This document shows, piece by piece, positions 36,847-46,914 of a DNA stretch of 64,000 bases (its first letter is position 1; each line of letters begins with the position of its first letter). The notes beneath the pieces were generated by a model. It ran no database searches, had not been told where the DNA came from, and worked only from the letters and a program-made list of their open reading frames with translations. The DNA lies in contig SIAD01000001.1 in the NCBI GenBank assembly GCA_009691915.1, positions 62,001-126,000 of the forward strand. Reading direction: 5' to 3'. The stretch comes from Phycisphaerales bacterium (GTDB taxonomy: Bacteria > Planctomycetota > Phycisphaerae > Phycisphaerales > SM1A02). A program made the translations under genes and the position numbers.

Positions 36847-38867
36847 GGTCGAAACTCCTTATTCAAAGCGGGCGAAACCACTTGGGTGAAACCAGTCATT
36901 CGATCCGCGCGCGCGAGAACGCTCGCGCTTCCTAGGTTGCCGGAGCCCACGGGGGGATGCTCGGGATCTTGGCGGGCAGTCATTGAGATGGCCGAGGGGC
37001 GCAGACCGACCGCGCGGACCTGCTGCAGGCGTTGATCCATCTCCTCGGGGGTTGTAGGACTCGGAGCTTTCGCGAGTCGAATCCGCTGCTGGAGGCGCTC
37101 GAGCGCACATGCGGCCATCGACACTCCCTCAAGTGCGGACTCCTCATCAGGGAACCGCTGAGTGCCCAGTCCGAAGAGCTCCGCCGCGATCGCCTTGTGC
37201 GCGGGATCCGAGAGCTCGGAGAGAATGCCCTGCATCGTGAACGGTGCCCGCTGACCTCGGCCATCCTCGATCCAGTCGAAGATGGCACCGTAGATCGCCC
37301 TCGCAGGCGCATCTTCGATCGAGCCGGGGAGGATGAATTCGGTGAGCGGGGTTCGCTCGGAGTTGGAGTCCACGATCCTCCCTCTAGCGCAGCTCGGCCA
37401 CGCCAGAAGGATCGAGACGAGGTCTCTCTCCGAGGAGCCGCGAGCAGTGGCGCGCGGAATCTCAAGGGGCGTTGCGGCGTCGGCGGCGGTACGCGGTGTG
37501 GCGGCCCGCCTGGTGGCGGCGATTGTGCGCTCAAGTTCGGTGACGGCGATGCCGCTCTCGGTGGCGATGGCGTCGAGCACCAGGATCCGGCGGATTCCGG
37601 AGAGTTCTCCGAGTCCGAGCGACGCGAGTTTCGCCAGCATTGCCTCGACGGTGCGCTGCCGCGCGGAGAGGCCCGGGCGTGCTGCGAGCTCCGCCGCGAA
37701 CCTCTGGACCATGTGTGAGAGGGCATCGGGAGCGTCGGCGATCGCCTGCGCAAACCGATTGCGCCCATCCGCCTCGCGCAGGAGTTCATCGGGGTCCATC
37801 CCCTGTGGAAGCGTGCACACCTTCAGATCGACTGGCGCACGGAAGAAGATTTCAAGTGCTCGGTCCGCCGCGCGCTGTCCGGCGGTGTCGCCGTCGAAGA
37901 GGAGGACGATGGTGTCGCAGAGCCGCTGAAGAACGCGGGCATGATCTGCGGTCAGGGCCGTTCCCAGAGTCGCCACGACATTCTCAAACCCGGCACCGTG
38001 GCAGGCGATGACATCGGTGTACCCCTCGGTGACGATTGCGGTGCGCGACTGGATGATGGCGCGCTTGGCCAGATGAATCCCGTACAGGGACTTGGACTTG
38101 TGGAAGAGCGGGCTCTCCGGGCTGTTGAGGTACTTCGGATCGTCCCCTTCCACTATTGATCGCGCGCCGAAGGCGATGCAGCGGCCGAGTTCATCGAAGA
38201 TCGGGAACATGGCGCGGTTTCTGAAAGCGTCAGCAATCCCGCGGCGCCTAAGAAGCCCCGCCGCCTCGAACGAACCGACGATCGTCTCGGGATCGACTCG
38301 GTCCTCACTCAGCGAGGATTGATTGGCGACGATCTTCCCGACATAATCCGCGAGTCCCTGGCCGCTCGCGGGGGAGGCGCCAAGCGCGAATCGCTCGATC
38401 ATCTCTGGCCCGATACCGCGTGCGGCGTAGGCCGCAGCGACATCGGCGCCCAGTGAACTGTCGGTGAGGCACCGGCGGTAAAAGCGCAACGCCGCCTCGT
38501 TGGCACGGCGCAGGGACGAGGGGGAGTCCGCTGCGTCCTGACTGCTCGCACTCTCGCGTCGCGACTGCAACTCGATACCCGCGCGCAGCGCGAGGAACTT
38601 GAGTGCCTCGATGAACTCCATGCGGTGGTAGTTCATCATGAAATCGATCGCGTTCCCGCTCGCGCCGCACGCGAAGCAGTTGTAGAAAGCATTGCCCTTG
38701 TGAGTCACCACCGCGAACGAAGGCTTGTGATCCTCATGAAAGGGACAGAGCCCGACATGCTCTCGCCCCTTTGGGCGCAGAGCCACCGACTCGGCGATGA
38801 GGGCGACGAGATCAGTCAATTCAAGGATTCTGTCGCGGTCCGATGGACCGCCAGTATTGGGGATCAT
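36843..38867 (-). CDS. dnaG: DNA primase DnaG
   Basis: Synthesises RNA primers at the replication fork. The 674-aa protein has the N-terminal CHC2 zinc finger ([11 protein letters not shown] ... YNCFACG), the RNA-polymerase basic region, the TOPRIM domain ([12 protein letters not shown], then [16 protein letters not shown]) and a C-terminal helical helicase-interaction domain. The ATG at 38867 gives [13 protein letters not shown] just before the conserved start; longer in-frame starts run into a probable leader RNA. It is coupled to rpoD by an ATGA overlap and has a strong sigma-70-type promoter about 370 nt upstream. Confidence 0.95.
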
Positions 38868-39230
38868 GTTTGAAGCGCCAAACGGGAAACGAAACCGAAC
38901 ACCAAACCGGGTACGAGACGAGAACTCATGCCTACGAACGGAACCGGCAACATGTTCTGGTCGAGACCAGAACGACTCAGCACTGGATCCGTCCGGTGCA
39001 ATTCCTGCGAACCTCACAACCGCAGGCTCACGGGAAAGCCAGCGAACCCGGCGAACAGCGGAAAACTCACAGCAGCCAATCAACGACCCAGGACTGAAGC
39101 GTCACCGAAGCGACGGACCATCCGAGTCAATGTCACCGGGAAACCCGGCCGCGCAGGGAAGTATGTGCTCCGGGATCTGAGCCAGCCATGGCTCAGGCGG
39201 TTCCTGAGAGCCTGAAGTCCTCTGCGAACT
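38868..39230 (-). promoter_or_regulatory. Long structured 5' leader of dnaG-rpoD
   Basis: About 360 nt between the predicted dnaG promoter and the dnaG ATG hold no convincing gene on either strand. They carry several perfect inverted repeats: 39177-39183/39190-39196 (7 bp), 39136-39140/39144-39148 (CCGGG/CCCGG), 39004-39009/39021-39026 (CCTGCG/CGCAGG) and the 20-nt palindrome at 38954-38973. The last roughly 60 nt of the leader strand are GT-rich with repeated GTTT/GGTT. It is probably a structured leader RNA; no known riboswitch or ribosomal-protein leader was recognised. Confidence 0.45.
38954..38973. repeat. 20-bp near-perfect palindrome in the dnaG leader
   Basis: GTTCTGGTC and GACCAGAAC face each other across two bases, a 9-bp perfect dyad. 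It could be an RNA hairpin with a CUCG-like tetraloop in the leader, or a dimeric repressor operator. No T-run follows on either strand, so it is not a terminator. Confidence 0.5.
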
Positions 39231-39235
39231 TCATG

Positions 39236-39263
39236 ATTCTATTCCTTTCTCGCTCCAAGTCAA
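39236..39263 (-). promoter_or_regulatory. Sigma-70-type promoter for dnaG-rpoD
   Basis: On the - strand, -35 TTGACT (39258-39263) and -10 TAGAAT (39236-39241) are separated by 16 nt, five of six matches to consensus in each box. Transcription would start near 39229, immediately after the rpmB terminator-like hairpin, and read the roughly 360-nt leader into dnaG. Confidence 0.65.
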
Positions 39264-39273
39264 GGAAATACTT

Positions 39274-39297
39274 GAAAACAGACTCGCTCTACGAGCC
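39274..39297 (-). terminator. Terminator-like hairpin after rpmB
   Basis: GGCTCG and CGAGTC (39292-39297 and 39281-39286 on the + strand) pair over a 5-nt loop with one G-T, and are followed on the - strand by TGTTTTC. It is a modest intrinsic terminator about 60 nt after the rpmB stop and 11 nt ahead of the dnaG -35 box, which would insulate the two units. Confidence 0.45.
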
Positions 39298-39356
39298 GCC
39301 ACGGCCGTTTCCGCTCCTGTTGACTTGGACACCGACCATCCGTTCGAGGCGGGGAA

Positions 39357-39629
39357 TCAGGCGCTTGCAGCCAACTTTCGCGTGTACGCGTACTTGCGAC
39401 GGATGGGTTTGATCACCAAGCCGCTGCGAATGGCGCGCGTAGAAGCGAGAATTCTCGTCGGGGCGCCGTCAATCACGGCGGCGACCCGCTGAAGGTTGGG
39501 CTTGAAGGTGCGCTTCGTGATGCTCGTGGTCTTGAGACCGACACCTCCGAGGTACTTCGCCTTTCCGCGAATGGTCATGCGATTGCCCGACTTGGTTCGG
39601 GCGCCGGTGAAGTGGCACACTCGTGGCAT
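39357..39629 (-). CDS. rpmB: Large ribosomal subunit protein bL28
   Basis: A 90-aa basic protein. The start MPRVCHFTG and the segments SGNRMTIRGKAKYLGGVG, TKRTFKPNLQ and a C-terminal helix match bL28. The zinc CXXC pairs of the C+ form are absent. The ATG at 39629 has GGAGAG about 7 nt upstream and a matching promoter; longer in-frame starts lie upstream of that promoter. It stands alone between two promoters in the same direction as dnaG-rpoD. Confidence 0.95.
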   Translation of the reverse strand: MPRVCHFTGARTKSGNRMTIRGKAKYLGGVGLKTTSITKRTFKPNLQRVAAVIDGAPTRILASTRAIRSGLVIKPIRRKYAYTRKLAASA

Positions 39630-39654
39630 TGGGTCTCTCCGAAGGGGGTTGGGA

Positions 39655-39683
39655 AGAGTAGCGAGGAAAGCGCCTCGATGCAA
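39655..39683 (-). promoter_or_regulatory. Sigma-70-type promoter for rpmB
   Basis: On the - strand, -35 TTGCAT (39678-39683) and -10 TACTCT (39655-39660) are separated by 17 nt. The predicted start lies about 20 nt before the rpmB ATG, leaving room for the GGAGAG ribosome binding site. Confidence 0.5.
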
Positions 39684-39709
39684 GGGGCTTCTACGGAACT
39701 CCCGCGCAA

Positions 39710-40201
39710 TCACTGCGAGAGGTCAGCGGAGCAGAGGCACCTGTCAAGGCTCGTTGCGTCCACCTCGGAGAACCGTCCGACTGAGTGGCTGTCGAGATCG
39801 AGCACTCCCCAAACATTGGCTTGGCTCTCGCGGCATGGGACTACGAGTTCACTCTTGTCGCGCGGATCGCAGGCAATGTAGGCCTTCCCTAGGGTGGCGA
39901 CATCTTCTACGACGACGGCGCGCCCGCTACAAAGTGCCTGCCCACACGCTCCATGGACCCCGATAGGGCTGCACGCGGGTGCATTGCGTCGAGGACCAAG
40001 GATCAGCCGCTCCGACTCTGGTGCTTCCGGGTTCGCGATGTAGAAGCCGACCCACGAGAGCCCGCGAGGAGCCAACTGATCCCAGAGCAGGTCGGTCATT
40101 CTCCGCATCCGGTCGTAGCGCCCCTCGGCACCGCACATCGCTTGGAGGCAGTGCGCGAGCAATGCGTCCGGGTCTTTGATGATCCCGGGCTGGTCCGTCA
40201 C
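39710..40201 (-). CDS. msrC: GAF-domain free methionine-(R)-sulfoxide reductase-like protein
   Basis: A 163-aa single GAF-domain protein of the fRMsr type, which reduces free methionine-R-sulfoxide. Family features are SWVGFYI, the CGQAL cysteine, VVVEDVATLGKAYIACD with the second conserved Cys before Asp, SELVVPC, and VWGVLDLDSHSVGRFSEVD. The GTG at 40201, 4 nt after the clpX stop, fits the family length of about 160 aa; longer in-frame starts overlap clpX. It is coupled downstream of clpX. Catalytic activity is inferred from the retained cysteines. Confidence 0.8.
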   Translation of the reverse strand: MTDQPGIIKDPDALLAHCLQAMCGAEGRYDRMRRMTDLLWDQLAPRGLSWVGFYIANPEAPESERLILGPRRNAPACSPIGVHGACGQALCSGRAVVVEDVATLGKAYIACDPRDKSELVVPCRESQANVWGVLDLDSHSVGRFSEVDATSLDRCLCSADLSQ

Positions 40202-40205
40202 GCGC

Positions 40206-41612
<1,407 letters not shown>

Positions 41613-41628
41613 GTCGCGTGTCCGCTGG

Positions 41629-41898
41629 TCAGTGTACGCGCCGCACTTCGGCCGGACGGCCTTCGCGGGCCTTTGCCGCCGACGACTGTCGCTTTACCTG
41701 AGCAATCATCGCCGACTTCGCAGCCTCAAACTCGGAGTCGGTGATCTCGCCCCCATCGCGCATCTCTCTGAGATCCGCGAGCGTGAATCCGACCGGCGGC
41801 GCGCTCTCCGCGCGAAGCCACCGTCTGACCATGTAGATGACGACAACACCCGCGATGACAAATACCAGAATCCAGCCAAGCGCCGTGAAGACATCCAT
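41629..41898 (-). CDS. Small membrane protein with SHOCT-like C-terminus
   Basis: An 89-aa protein with one hydrophobic helix ([19 protein letters not shown]) near the N-terminus and a short SHOCT-like element, [21 protein letters not shown] basic tail follows. SHOCT modules are short helical elements of unclear function, usually C-terminal. The ATG at 41898 starts just before the helix; an in-frame longer form would overlap tig. It lies between tig and clpX in the same direction and is probably cotranscribed. No specific role is apparent. Confidence 0.72.
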   Translation of the reverse strand: MDVFTALGWILVFVIAGVVVIYMVRRWLRAESAPPVGFTLADLREMRDGGEITDSEFEAAKSAMIAQVKRQSSAAKAREGRPAEVRRVH

Positions 41899-41963
41899 CG
41901 ACTGCGGTGCCGCCCCCAATGCGGTTCCTCCGACGGCGAGCAGCCTAGGGCAGACTGATCCGG

Positions 41964-43361
41964 TCACTTCGTGGCCGTCGCCTTTGACGCCTTGGCTTGC
42001 GCTTCCTTGTTCCACTCCTCGGCGGGAACATCAGTCAGCGTGGCCTTGGCGATGACGCGGTCCGCGGACTTGTGCTCGCGAATCTGCAGCGCGACTTCTC
42101 CAAGGCGGCCATTCTTCTCGAGTTCGGCGCGCAGCGCATCGGGGCGCATGTTGCGCGACCGCGCGATAGCGGCGATGCGCCCATTGACTTCGCCTTCGCT
42201 GGCCTCGACGCCGAGAGTCTCGGCAAGTTTCGCGAGAATGAAGAACATCTTGAGGCGTCGACGCGACACTTCCGCGCTGGAGCGGCGCGTCTCCGCAAGA
42301 CGCGCCTCGACGGTCTGCGGGTCCATTCCGCGGTAGAGCATCTCGAGTTTCTGGCGCTCTATGTCTCGAGCGATCTGTCCCTCGGAGAGGCGCTCGGGGA
42401 GGTCGAACGAGGCCTTCTCCGCGAGCAGCTCGAAGACCTGTTCTCTGAGTGCCGATCGCTGTTCCTCATCGCGTCGGCGCTCGAGGACACCCTTGAGGTT
42501 CTCCGCCAGGAGCGCGGTGCTCTCGAGCCCGATGGCGGCGGCGATCTCTTCAACGGCGGCAGGGGCGATTCGCTCCGCGCTAGCGATGGTGAATGTGACC
42601 GACAGCGGCTGTCCGCGAATCTCCGCGATCTCGTGGCCTTCTGGGCCGGTCAACTCGATGATAACCGTGTCGCCCACCATCTTGCCCTTGATTACCGCTT
42701 CGAGACCATCAACGAGCAGTCCCAGGAACGGCCCCTTGCCCTCATCGTCCTCCGCTGGGACGACAGCGAGCGCGGTCTCCGTCTCGAAGATGACCTTGTC
42801 GAGACCCTTGGCGCGAACCACCGCCTTGCCCACCATGCGGTCAAGAGCCATGAACGGCCCGTCGATCTTCGCCGGCTTGCCGATCCGGTAGGAGAGACGA
42901 TGCGTCTCTTCCTCGACATGTTTGTCGAGAATCTCGAGGATGGGCCTTCGGAGTGCCAGCCCCTCCCACTGGGGGAGCGTGAACTCAGGCATCACCTCAA
43001 CTTCGAGTGCGAGCGCGAACTCCTTGCCGCGGACGAGGTCGGGCTCGGTCGTCCCTGACGCCAGGTCGGGCTGAGAAATCGGTCGAATCTTGTGCGCTTC
43101 GAGCGCCTGCTGATACGCCTGCGACACTAGGTGCTGCCTCGCCTCCTGCGCCAAGGCGCTCCCGAATCGCTTCTCAAGGAGCCCCTTGGGCGCATGTCCG
43201 CGCCGGAATCCGGGGAGCGAGGCCTGCGATGCAAGGTTCGCCATCGCGCTGTCGAGCTGCTCGTCGACGCGGGCCGATGGGATACTGATCTCGATGCGCT
43301 TCAGCGCCGGTCCGGCATCTGTGACCTTGATAGTGTTTTCGGCGGTGGGTGCTGTCGTCAT
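41964..43361 (-). CDS. tig: Trigger factor (ribosome-associated chaperone/PPIase)
   Basis: A 465-aa trigger factor. The N-terminal ribosome-binding domain ends with the signature LPGFRRGHAPKGLLEKRFG near residue 50. The PPIase-like middle domain (about 165-260) has few classical FKBP active-site residues, so isomerase activity may be weak. The long C-terminal helical chaperone arms follow. The Ala/Lys-rich tail (KASKATATK) is typical. It precedes the SHOCT-like protein and clpX, the common tig-clp order without clpP between. Confidence 0.93.
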   Translation of the reverse strand: MTTAPTAENTIKVTDAGPALKRIEISIPSARVDEQLDSAMANLASQASLPGFRRGHAPKGLLEKRFGSALAQEARQHLVSQAYQQALEAHKIRPISQPDLASGTTEPDLVRGKEFALALEVEVMPEFTLPQWEGLALRRPILEILDKHVEEETHRLSYRIGKPAKIDGPFMALDRMVGKAVVRAKGLDKVIFETETALAVVPAEDDEGKGPFLGLLVDGLEAVIKGKMVGDTVIIELTGPEGHEIAEIRGQPLSVTFTIASAERIAPAAVEEIAAAIGLESTALLAENLKGVLERRRDEEQRSALREQVFELLAEKASFDLPERLSEGQIARDIERQKLEMLYRGMDPQTVEARLAETRRSSAEVSRRRLKMFFILAKLAETLGVEASEGEVNGRIAAIARSRNMRPDALRAELEKNGRLGEVALQIREHKSADRVIAKATLTDVPAEEWNKEAQAKASKATATK

Positions 43362-43388
43362 GGTGTTCCTTGGGGGTCGGCGAGTATA

Positions 43389-43417
43389 GGAAAAGACCCC
43401 GGCACTGCGCCGGGGTC
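43389..43417 (-). terminator. Intrinsic terminator after glnN
   Basis: GACCCCGGC and GCCGGGGTC (43395-43403 and 43409-43417) form a perfect 9-bp GC-rich stem with a 5-nt loop, followed on the - strand by TTTTCC. It lies about 28 nt after the glnN stop and is the strongest intrinsic terminator seen in the window. Confidence 0.85.
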
Positions 43418-43444
43418 GTCGAGTTTCCCAGGGATGGTTATGGT

Positions 43445-45598
43445 TCAGCGGACCAGCAGCATCGCGGCATAGTCAGGCAGCGGCCAGAGATCCGCTGGGA
43501 CGACCCTCTCGAGAGCATCGCAGCACTCCCGGACCTTGCTCATCGAACTGAGCACGGCAGTCCGGCAGTGACCGACGCGTTGCTCAAGGTCCGCCACTTG
43601 GGAAGCGATAGCCTCGTCGAGGGTCGCCAGCGAATTGCGAAGCGCCGCGACGAGCCGAGCGAGATCGGAAAGCGCGGCCTCACTCTCGGGGCAGGGGATC
43701 CCGGCGTGCTGCGTCCCCGATACGGTGTCGGCCAATTCGCCCTGCGTACGCCACCCGGCGGGCAGGACCTGCGTCCACGCCATCTGGGAGAGGGTGCGCC
43801 CTTCGATCTGAACGATCTTGCAGTACTGCTCCAACTGGACCTCGTAGCGCGCATGGAGCTCGCGCTTCGAAAGCACTCCGTAGGAGGCGAAGAGTTTCTC
43901 GGCCTTTTTCGTGACGAGTGCGGGAAGCGCTTCGGCGGTGGACGGGAAGTTGGGCAGACCGCGCTTCTTGGCCTCCGCGTGCCAATCGCTGGAGTAGCCA
44001 TTGCCGTCGAAACAGACGCGGCGGTGCTCCTTGACGATGTCCTTCAAGACTGTTCTGACCGCTGCTTCCCGCTTGGCCTGCGTCGCCCCCTTCCCCAATT
44101 TCTTCTCGAGTTCGGTGGCGATGGCATCGAAGCTCTGGGCGATCATGGTGTTGAGGACCGTGTTGGGCCAGGCCACCGACTGCGAGGAGCCGACCGCGCG
44201 GAATTCGAACTTGTTGCCCGTGAAGGCAAAGGGACTGGTGCGATTGCGGTCGCTGGTGTGACGCGGAATCTGCGGGAGAGTGCGCGCGCCAAGGTCCATC
44301 GGCACCGACTTCGCAGAGCGCTTCGACTCTCCGCGCTCGAGCTGGTCGAGGATGTCATCGAGCATCTCGCCCAGATAGATCGACATGATCGCCGGCGGCG
44401 CCTCGTTGGCGCCGAGCCGATGGTCATTGTGCGCCGATGCGATGGAGGCGCGAAGGATGTCGGCATGCGTGTCCACCGCGCTGATCACCGCCGCGAGGAA
44501 GACCAGAAACTGCATGTTGGTGTGAGTCTCGTCGCGAGGGTCGAAGAGGTTGGCACCAAGATCCGTCGACAGGGACCAGTTGTTGTGCTTGCCCGATCCG
44601 TTCACTTTGGCAAATGGCTTCTCGTGCAGAAGGCACTCGAATCCGTGGGTTCGGGCGACGGTGCGCAGTACATGCATGGTGGCCATCTGGTGGTCGACGG
44701 CGACATTGGCGAGTTCAAAGGTCGGTGCTATCTCGTACTGCCCCGGCGCTACCTCGTTGTGGCGTGTCTTGACGGGGATTCCGAGCTCGAACAGCCGTTC
44801 CTCGCACTCGGTCATATAGGCGATGACCCGCTCGTGAATCGCGCCGAAGTAGTGGTCTTCGAGCTGCTGCCCCTTGGGGGGCTCTGTTCCGATCAGAGTG
44901 CGACCACAGACGCAGAGGTCAAGCCGCTTGAGAAAGAGATTGCGGTCGACAAGGAAATACTCCTGCTCGCACCCCAGCGTCGCCATGACATGAGATGTGG
45001 TCGTGTCGCCGAGCACCCGCAGCACGCGCAGGGCCTGCTTGGAGACGGCGTCAATCGAACGCAGCAGGGGCGTCTTCTGATCGAGCGCCTCGCCGGTCCA
45101 CGAGACGAACGCCGTCGGGATGCACAGAGTCTTGTGACCGTTGCTGCTACGGAGGAGGAAGACCGGGCTGGTGGCGTCCCACGCTGTGTATCCGCGCGCT
45201 TCGTAGGTGTCACGGATTCCACCGGAGGGGAAACTCGAGGCGTCGGGTTCGCCCTGAATGAGCGCGTCACCGGAGAACTTCTCAATCGCCCCTCCGTCAC
45301 CCGTGGGTGAAAGGAATGCATCGTGCTTCTCCGCCGTCGCGCCGGTGAGCGGCTGGAACCAGTGGCAGTAGTGCGTGGCCCCGTGCTCGAGCGCCCACTC
45401 CTTCATCGCGGAGGCCACAGTGTTGGCGATCGACGGATCCAGCTGCCAGTTGTGGCGCATAGTGCGCTGGAGATTCATGAAGACATCGGGCGGGAGCCGC
45501 TTCAGCATCACATCGCCGCTGAAGGTGAGCGACCCGAAGTAGTCAGAGGCCCGAGGGGCGGTGTCGTGTTCCATGGAAAGTGTGTGGGGCTTGTTCAT
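43445..45598 (-). CDS. glnN: Glutamine synthetase type III
   Basis: Assimilates ammonia into glutamine using ATP. At 717 aa this is the large type III form (about 730 aa), not the 470-aa type I. The N-terminal type III signature is [21 protein letters not shown]; then [10 protein letters not shown] (metal-binding Glu), [12 protein letters not shown], the catalytic loop [12 protein letters not shown], and [22 protein letters not shown]. The ATG at 45598 was chosen because only this start gives a normal length. The gene is monocistronic by appearance: terminator after it and a 114-nt gap before it. Confidence 0.95.
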   Translation of the reverse strand: MNKPHTLSMEHDTAPRASDYFGSLTFSGDVMLKRLPPDVFMNLQRTMRHNWQLDPSIANTVASAMKEWALEHGATHYCHWFQPLTGATAEKHDAFLSPTGDGGAIEKFSGDALIQGEPDASSFPSGGIRDTYEARGYTAWDATSPVFLLRSSNGHKTLCIPTAFVSWTGEALDQKTPLLRSIDAVSKQALRVLRVLGDTTTSHVMATLGCEQEYFLVDRNLFLKRLDLCVCGRTLIGTEPPKGQQLEDHYFGAIHERVIAYMTECEERLFELGIPVKTRHNEVAPGQYEIAPTFELANVAVDHQMATMHVLRTVARTHGFECLLHEKPFAKVNGSGKHNNWSLSTDLGANLFDPRDETHTNMQFLVFLAAVISAVDTHADILRASIASAHNDHRLGANEAPPAIMSIYLGEMLDDILDQLERGESKRSAKSVPMDLGARTLPQIPRHTSDRNRTSPFAFTGNKFEFRAVGSSQSVAWPNTVLNTMIAQSFDAIATELEKKLGKGATQAKREAAVRTVLKDIVKEHRRVCFDGNGYSSDWHAEAKKRGLPNFPSTAEALPALVTKKAEKLFASYGVLSKRELHARYEVQLEQYCKIVQIEGRTLSQMAWTQVLPAGWRTQGELADTVSGTQHAGIPCPESEAALSDLARLVAALRNSLATLDEAIASQVADLEQRVGHCRTAVLSSMSKVRECCDALERVVPADLWPLPDYAAMLLVR

Positions 45599-45712
45599 GT
45601 TGGTCTCTCGCATCCGTGGTCGGAGGGCGCCGCTGGCCGAGCGGTGCAGCCCCATCTTCGGGGATACGCCACGGCGGCGCAAGGGGTTCAAACGCGTGGG
45701 TAAACCGGGGTG

Positions 45713-46825
45713 TCATCGGCGGGAGGGCGGCTTCATGGCCGATTCGAACCAACCACGACGCCAGAACATGATGCCGAAACCGAGCACGGTGGCCGCCATC
45801 AAACCGAGTGCCATGGGGTATCCCAGCGCCCACTGAAGTTCCGGCATGTGCTCGAAGTTCATCCCGTAGATGCTGGCGATGAAGGTGATCGGAATGAAGA
45901 TGGTCGCGATCATCGTGAGCACCTTGGTCACCTCACCCAGCTTGGCGTTGGCGAGGGCAATGGAAAGCTCCATGAGATCCCCAGCGCAGGCACGGTCCGA
46001 CTCGAGCATGTCGATGAGACGCATCACATGATCGAGCGCGCTGCGCAGAAAGATCCGATTCTCCATGTCAAAGAAGGACTCCATCGTCATCAGACCCGTG
46101 AGCGCGTCACGCATCGGCCAGATGGCCTGCCTCACCCGTGCGAGCTCGTGCTTGAGCTCGCGAATGGCGTACATATCGGGGACCGATCGGCTGTCGACGA
46201 CTTCGCCCTCGATCTTGTCCACGCGGTTACTGAGCGCGTTGACCAGCGGGAAGTAGTAGTCAATCACGCTGTCGAAGATGGAAAACGCCAGGTACGCAGC
46301 GCCCTTGCGCTGCTGCCGACCCTCGCGACTTCGCAGCCTCTGCCGAACCCCATCGAGGCAGTCTCCGCCAGGGCGCTCCTGAATCGTGATCACGAAATCC
46401 GGCCCGAGAAAGAGCGCGAGCTGTTCGGTCTCGAAGCTTCCCGCCATCAGTACTGAGTTGTCCTGCAACAAAGGGATCGGCGCGACGACGAACAGCACCG
46501 TGTCGAAGGGTTCGACCTTGGCGCGTGGGGTAGGGCGCAGGACATCTTCCAGCGCAAGCAGGTGAAGGCCGAAGTTGCGGCCGAGCTCGGCAAGCGTCTC
46601 CCCAGACGGAGTCCCGTCGAAGTTGACCCACAAGAACTTCTGAGTGCCGCGCTGCTGCGCGATCTCGGCAATTGACGCGACCCGTTTCTCAATGAGGTCG
46701 CCTGTTCCCCATGCAAACATCTCGATGATCGGCACCGCAACGGCACTACCTGCCGGCTGGGCCAGCGACCCAGGCGCGAGCCCCACGGGATGTACGGAGG
46801 TACGCCTGTGGCGGCGGTGGGCCAT
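45713..46825 (-). CDS. corA: CorA-type magnesium/cobalt transporter
   Basis: A 370-aa homopentameric channel subunit. The large cytoplasmic N-terminal domain (about 1-305) has helices with VNFDGTPSGETLAELG, HLLALEDVLRPTPRAK and the long stalk helix (MRDALTGLMTME). Two C-terminal transmembrane helices flank the signature YGMNFEHMPEL (GMN selectivity motif near 318). A basic tail (FWRRGWFESAMKPPSRR) closes it. The ATG at 46825 fits the family; the longer in-frame extension is antisense to gltX. Mg2+ is likely but the ion is not proven. Confidence 0.94.
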   Translation of the reverse strand: MAHRRHRRTSVHPVGLAPGSLAQPAGSAVAVPIIEMFAWGTGDLIEKRVASIAEIAQQRGTQKFLWVNFDGTPSGETLAELGRNFGLHLLALEDVLRPTPRAKVEPFDTVLFVVAPIPLLQDNSVLMAGSFETEQLALFLGPDFVITIQERPGGDCLDGVRQRLRSREGRQQRKGAAYLAFSIFDSVIDYYFPLVNALSNRVDKIEGEVVDSRSVPDMYAIRELKHELARVRQAIWPMRDALTGLMTMESFFDMENRIFLRSALDHVMRLIDMLESDRACAGDLMELSIALANAKLGEVTKVLTMIATIFIPITFIASIYGMNFEHMPELQWALGYPMALGLMAATVLGFGIMFWRRGWFESAMKPPSRR

Positions 46826-46914
46826 CACTTCAAGACTACCGTCGGCGCTTCTTGGGCTGATGTCCGGTTTGCTAGCCTTCGCAATCCATCCGCAACGGTC
46901 GCCCCGAGGAGCCA

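Noticed and set aside
38797-39215. Short + strand frames in the dnaG leader region
   Set aside because: Three overlapping frames compete, none with a ribosome binding site or family match; the region is better explained as a structured leader.
39219-39234. Short ORF beginning ATGAAGTTCGCAGAG just after the dnaG -10 box
   Set aside because: The ATG lies within 2 nt of the -10 hexamer, upstream of any plausible start of transcription, so it would not be in the mRNA.
41997-43058. 353-aa + strand frame opposite trigger factor
   Set aside because: Shadow of tig; no features beyond charged low-complexity sequence.
43349-45310. 653-aa open frame on the + strand opposite glutamine synthetase
   Set aside because: High-GC antisense shadow of glnN; low-complexity Arg/Gly/Asp-rich sequence without domains, and it crosses the glnN terminator.
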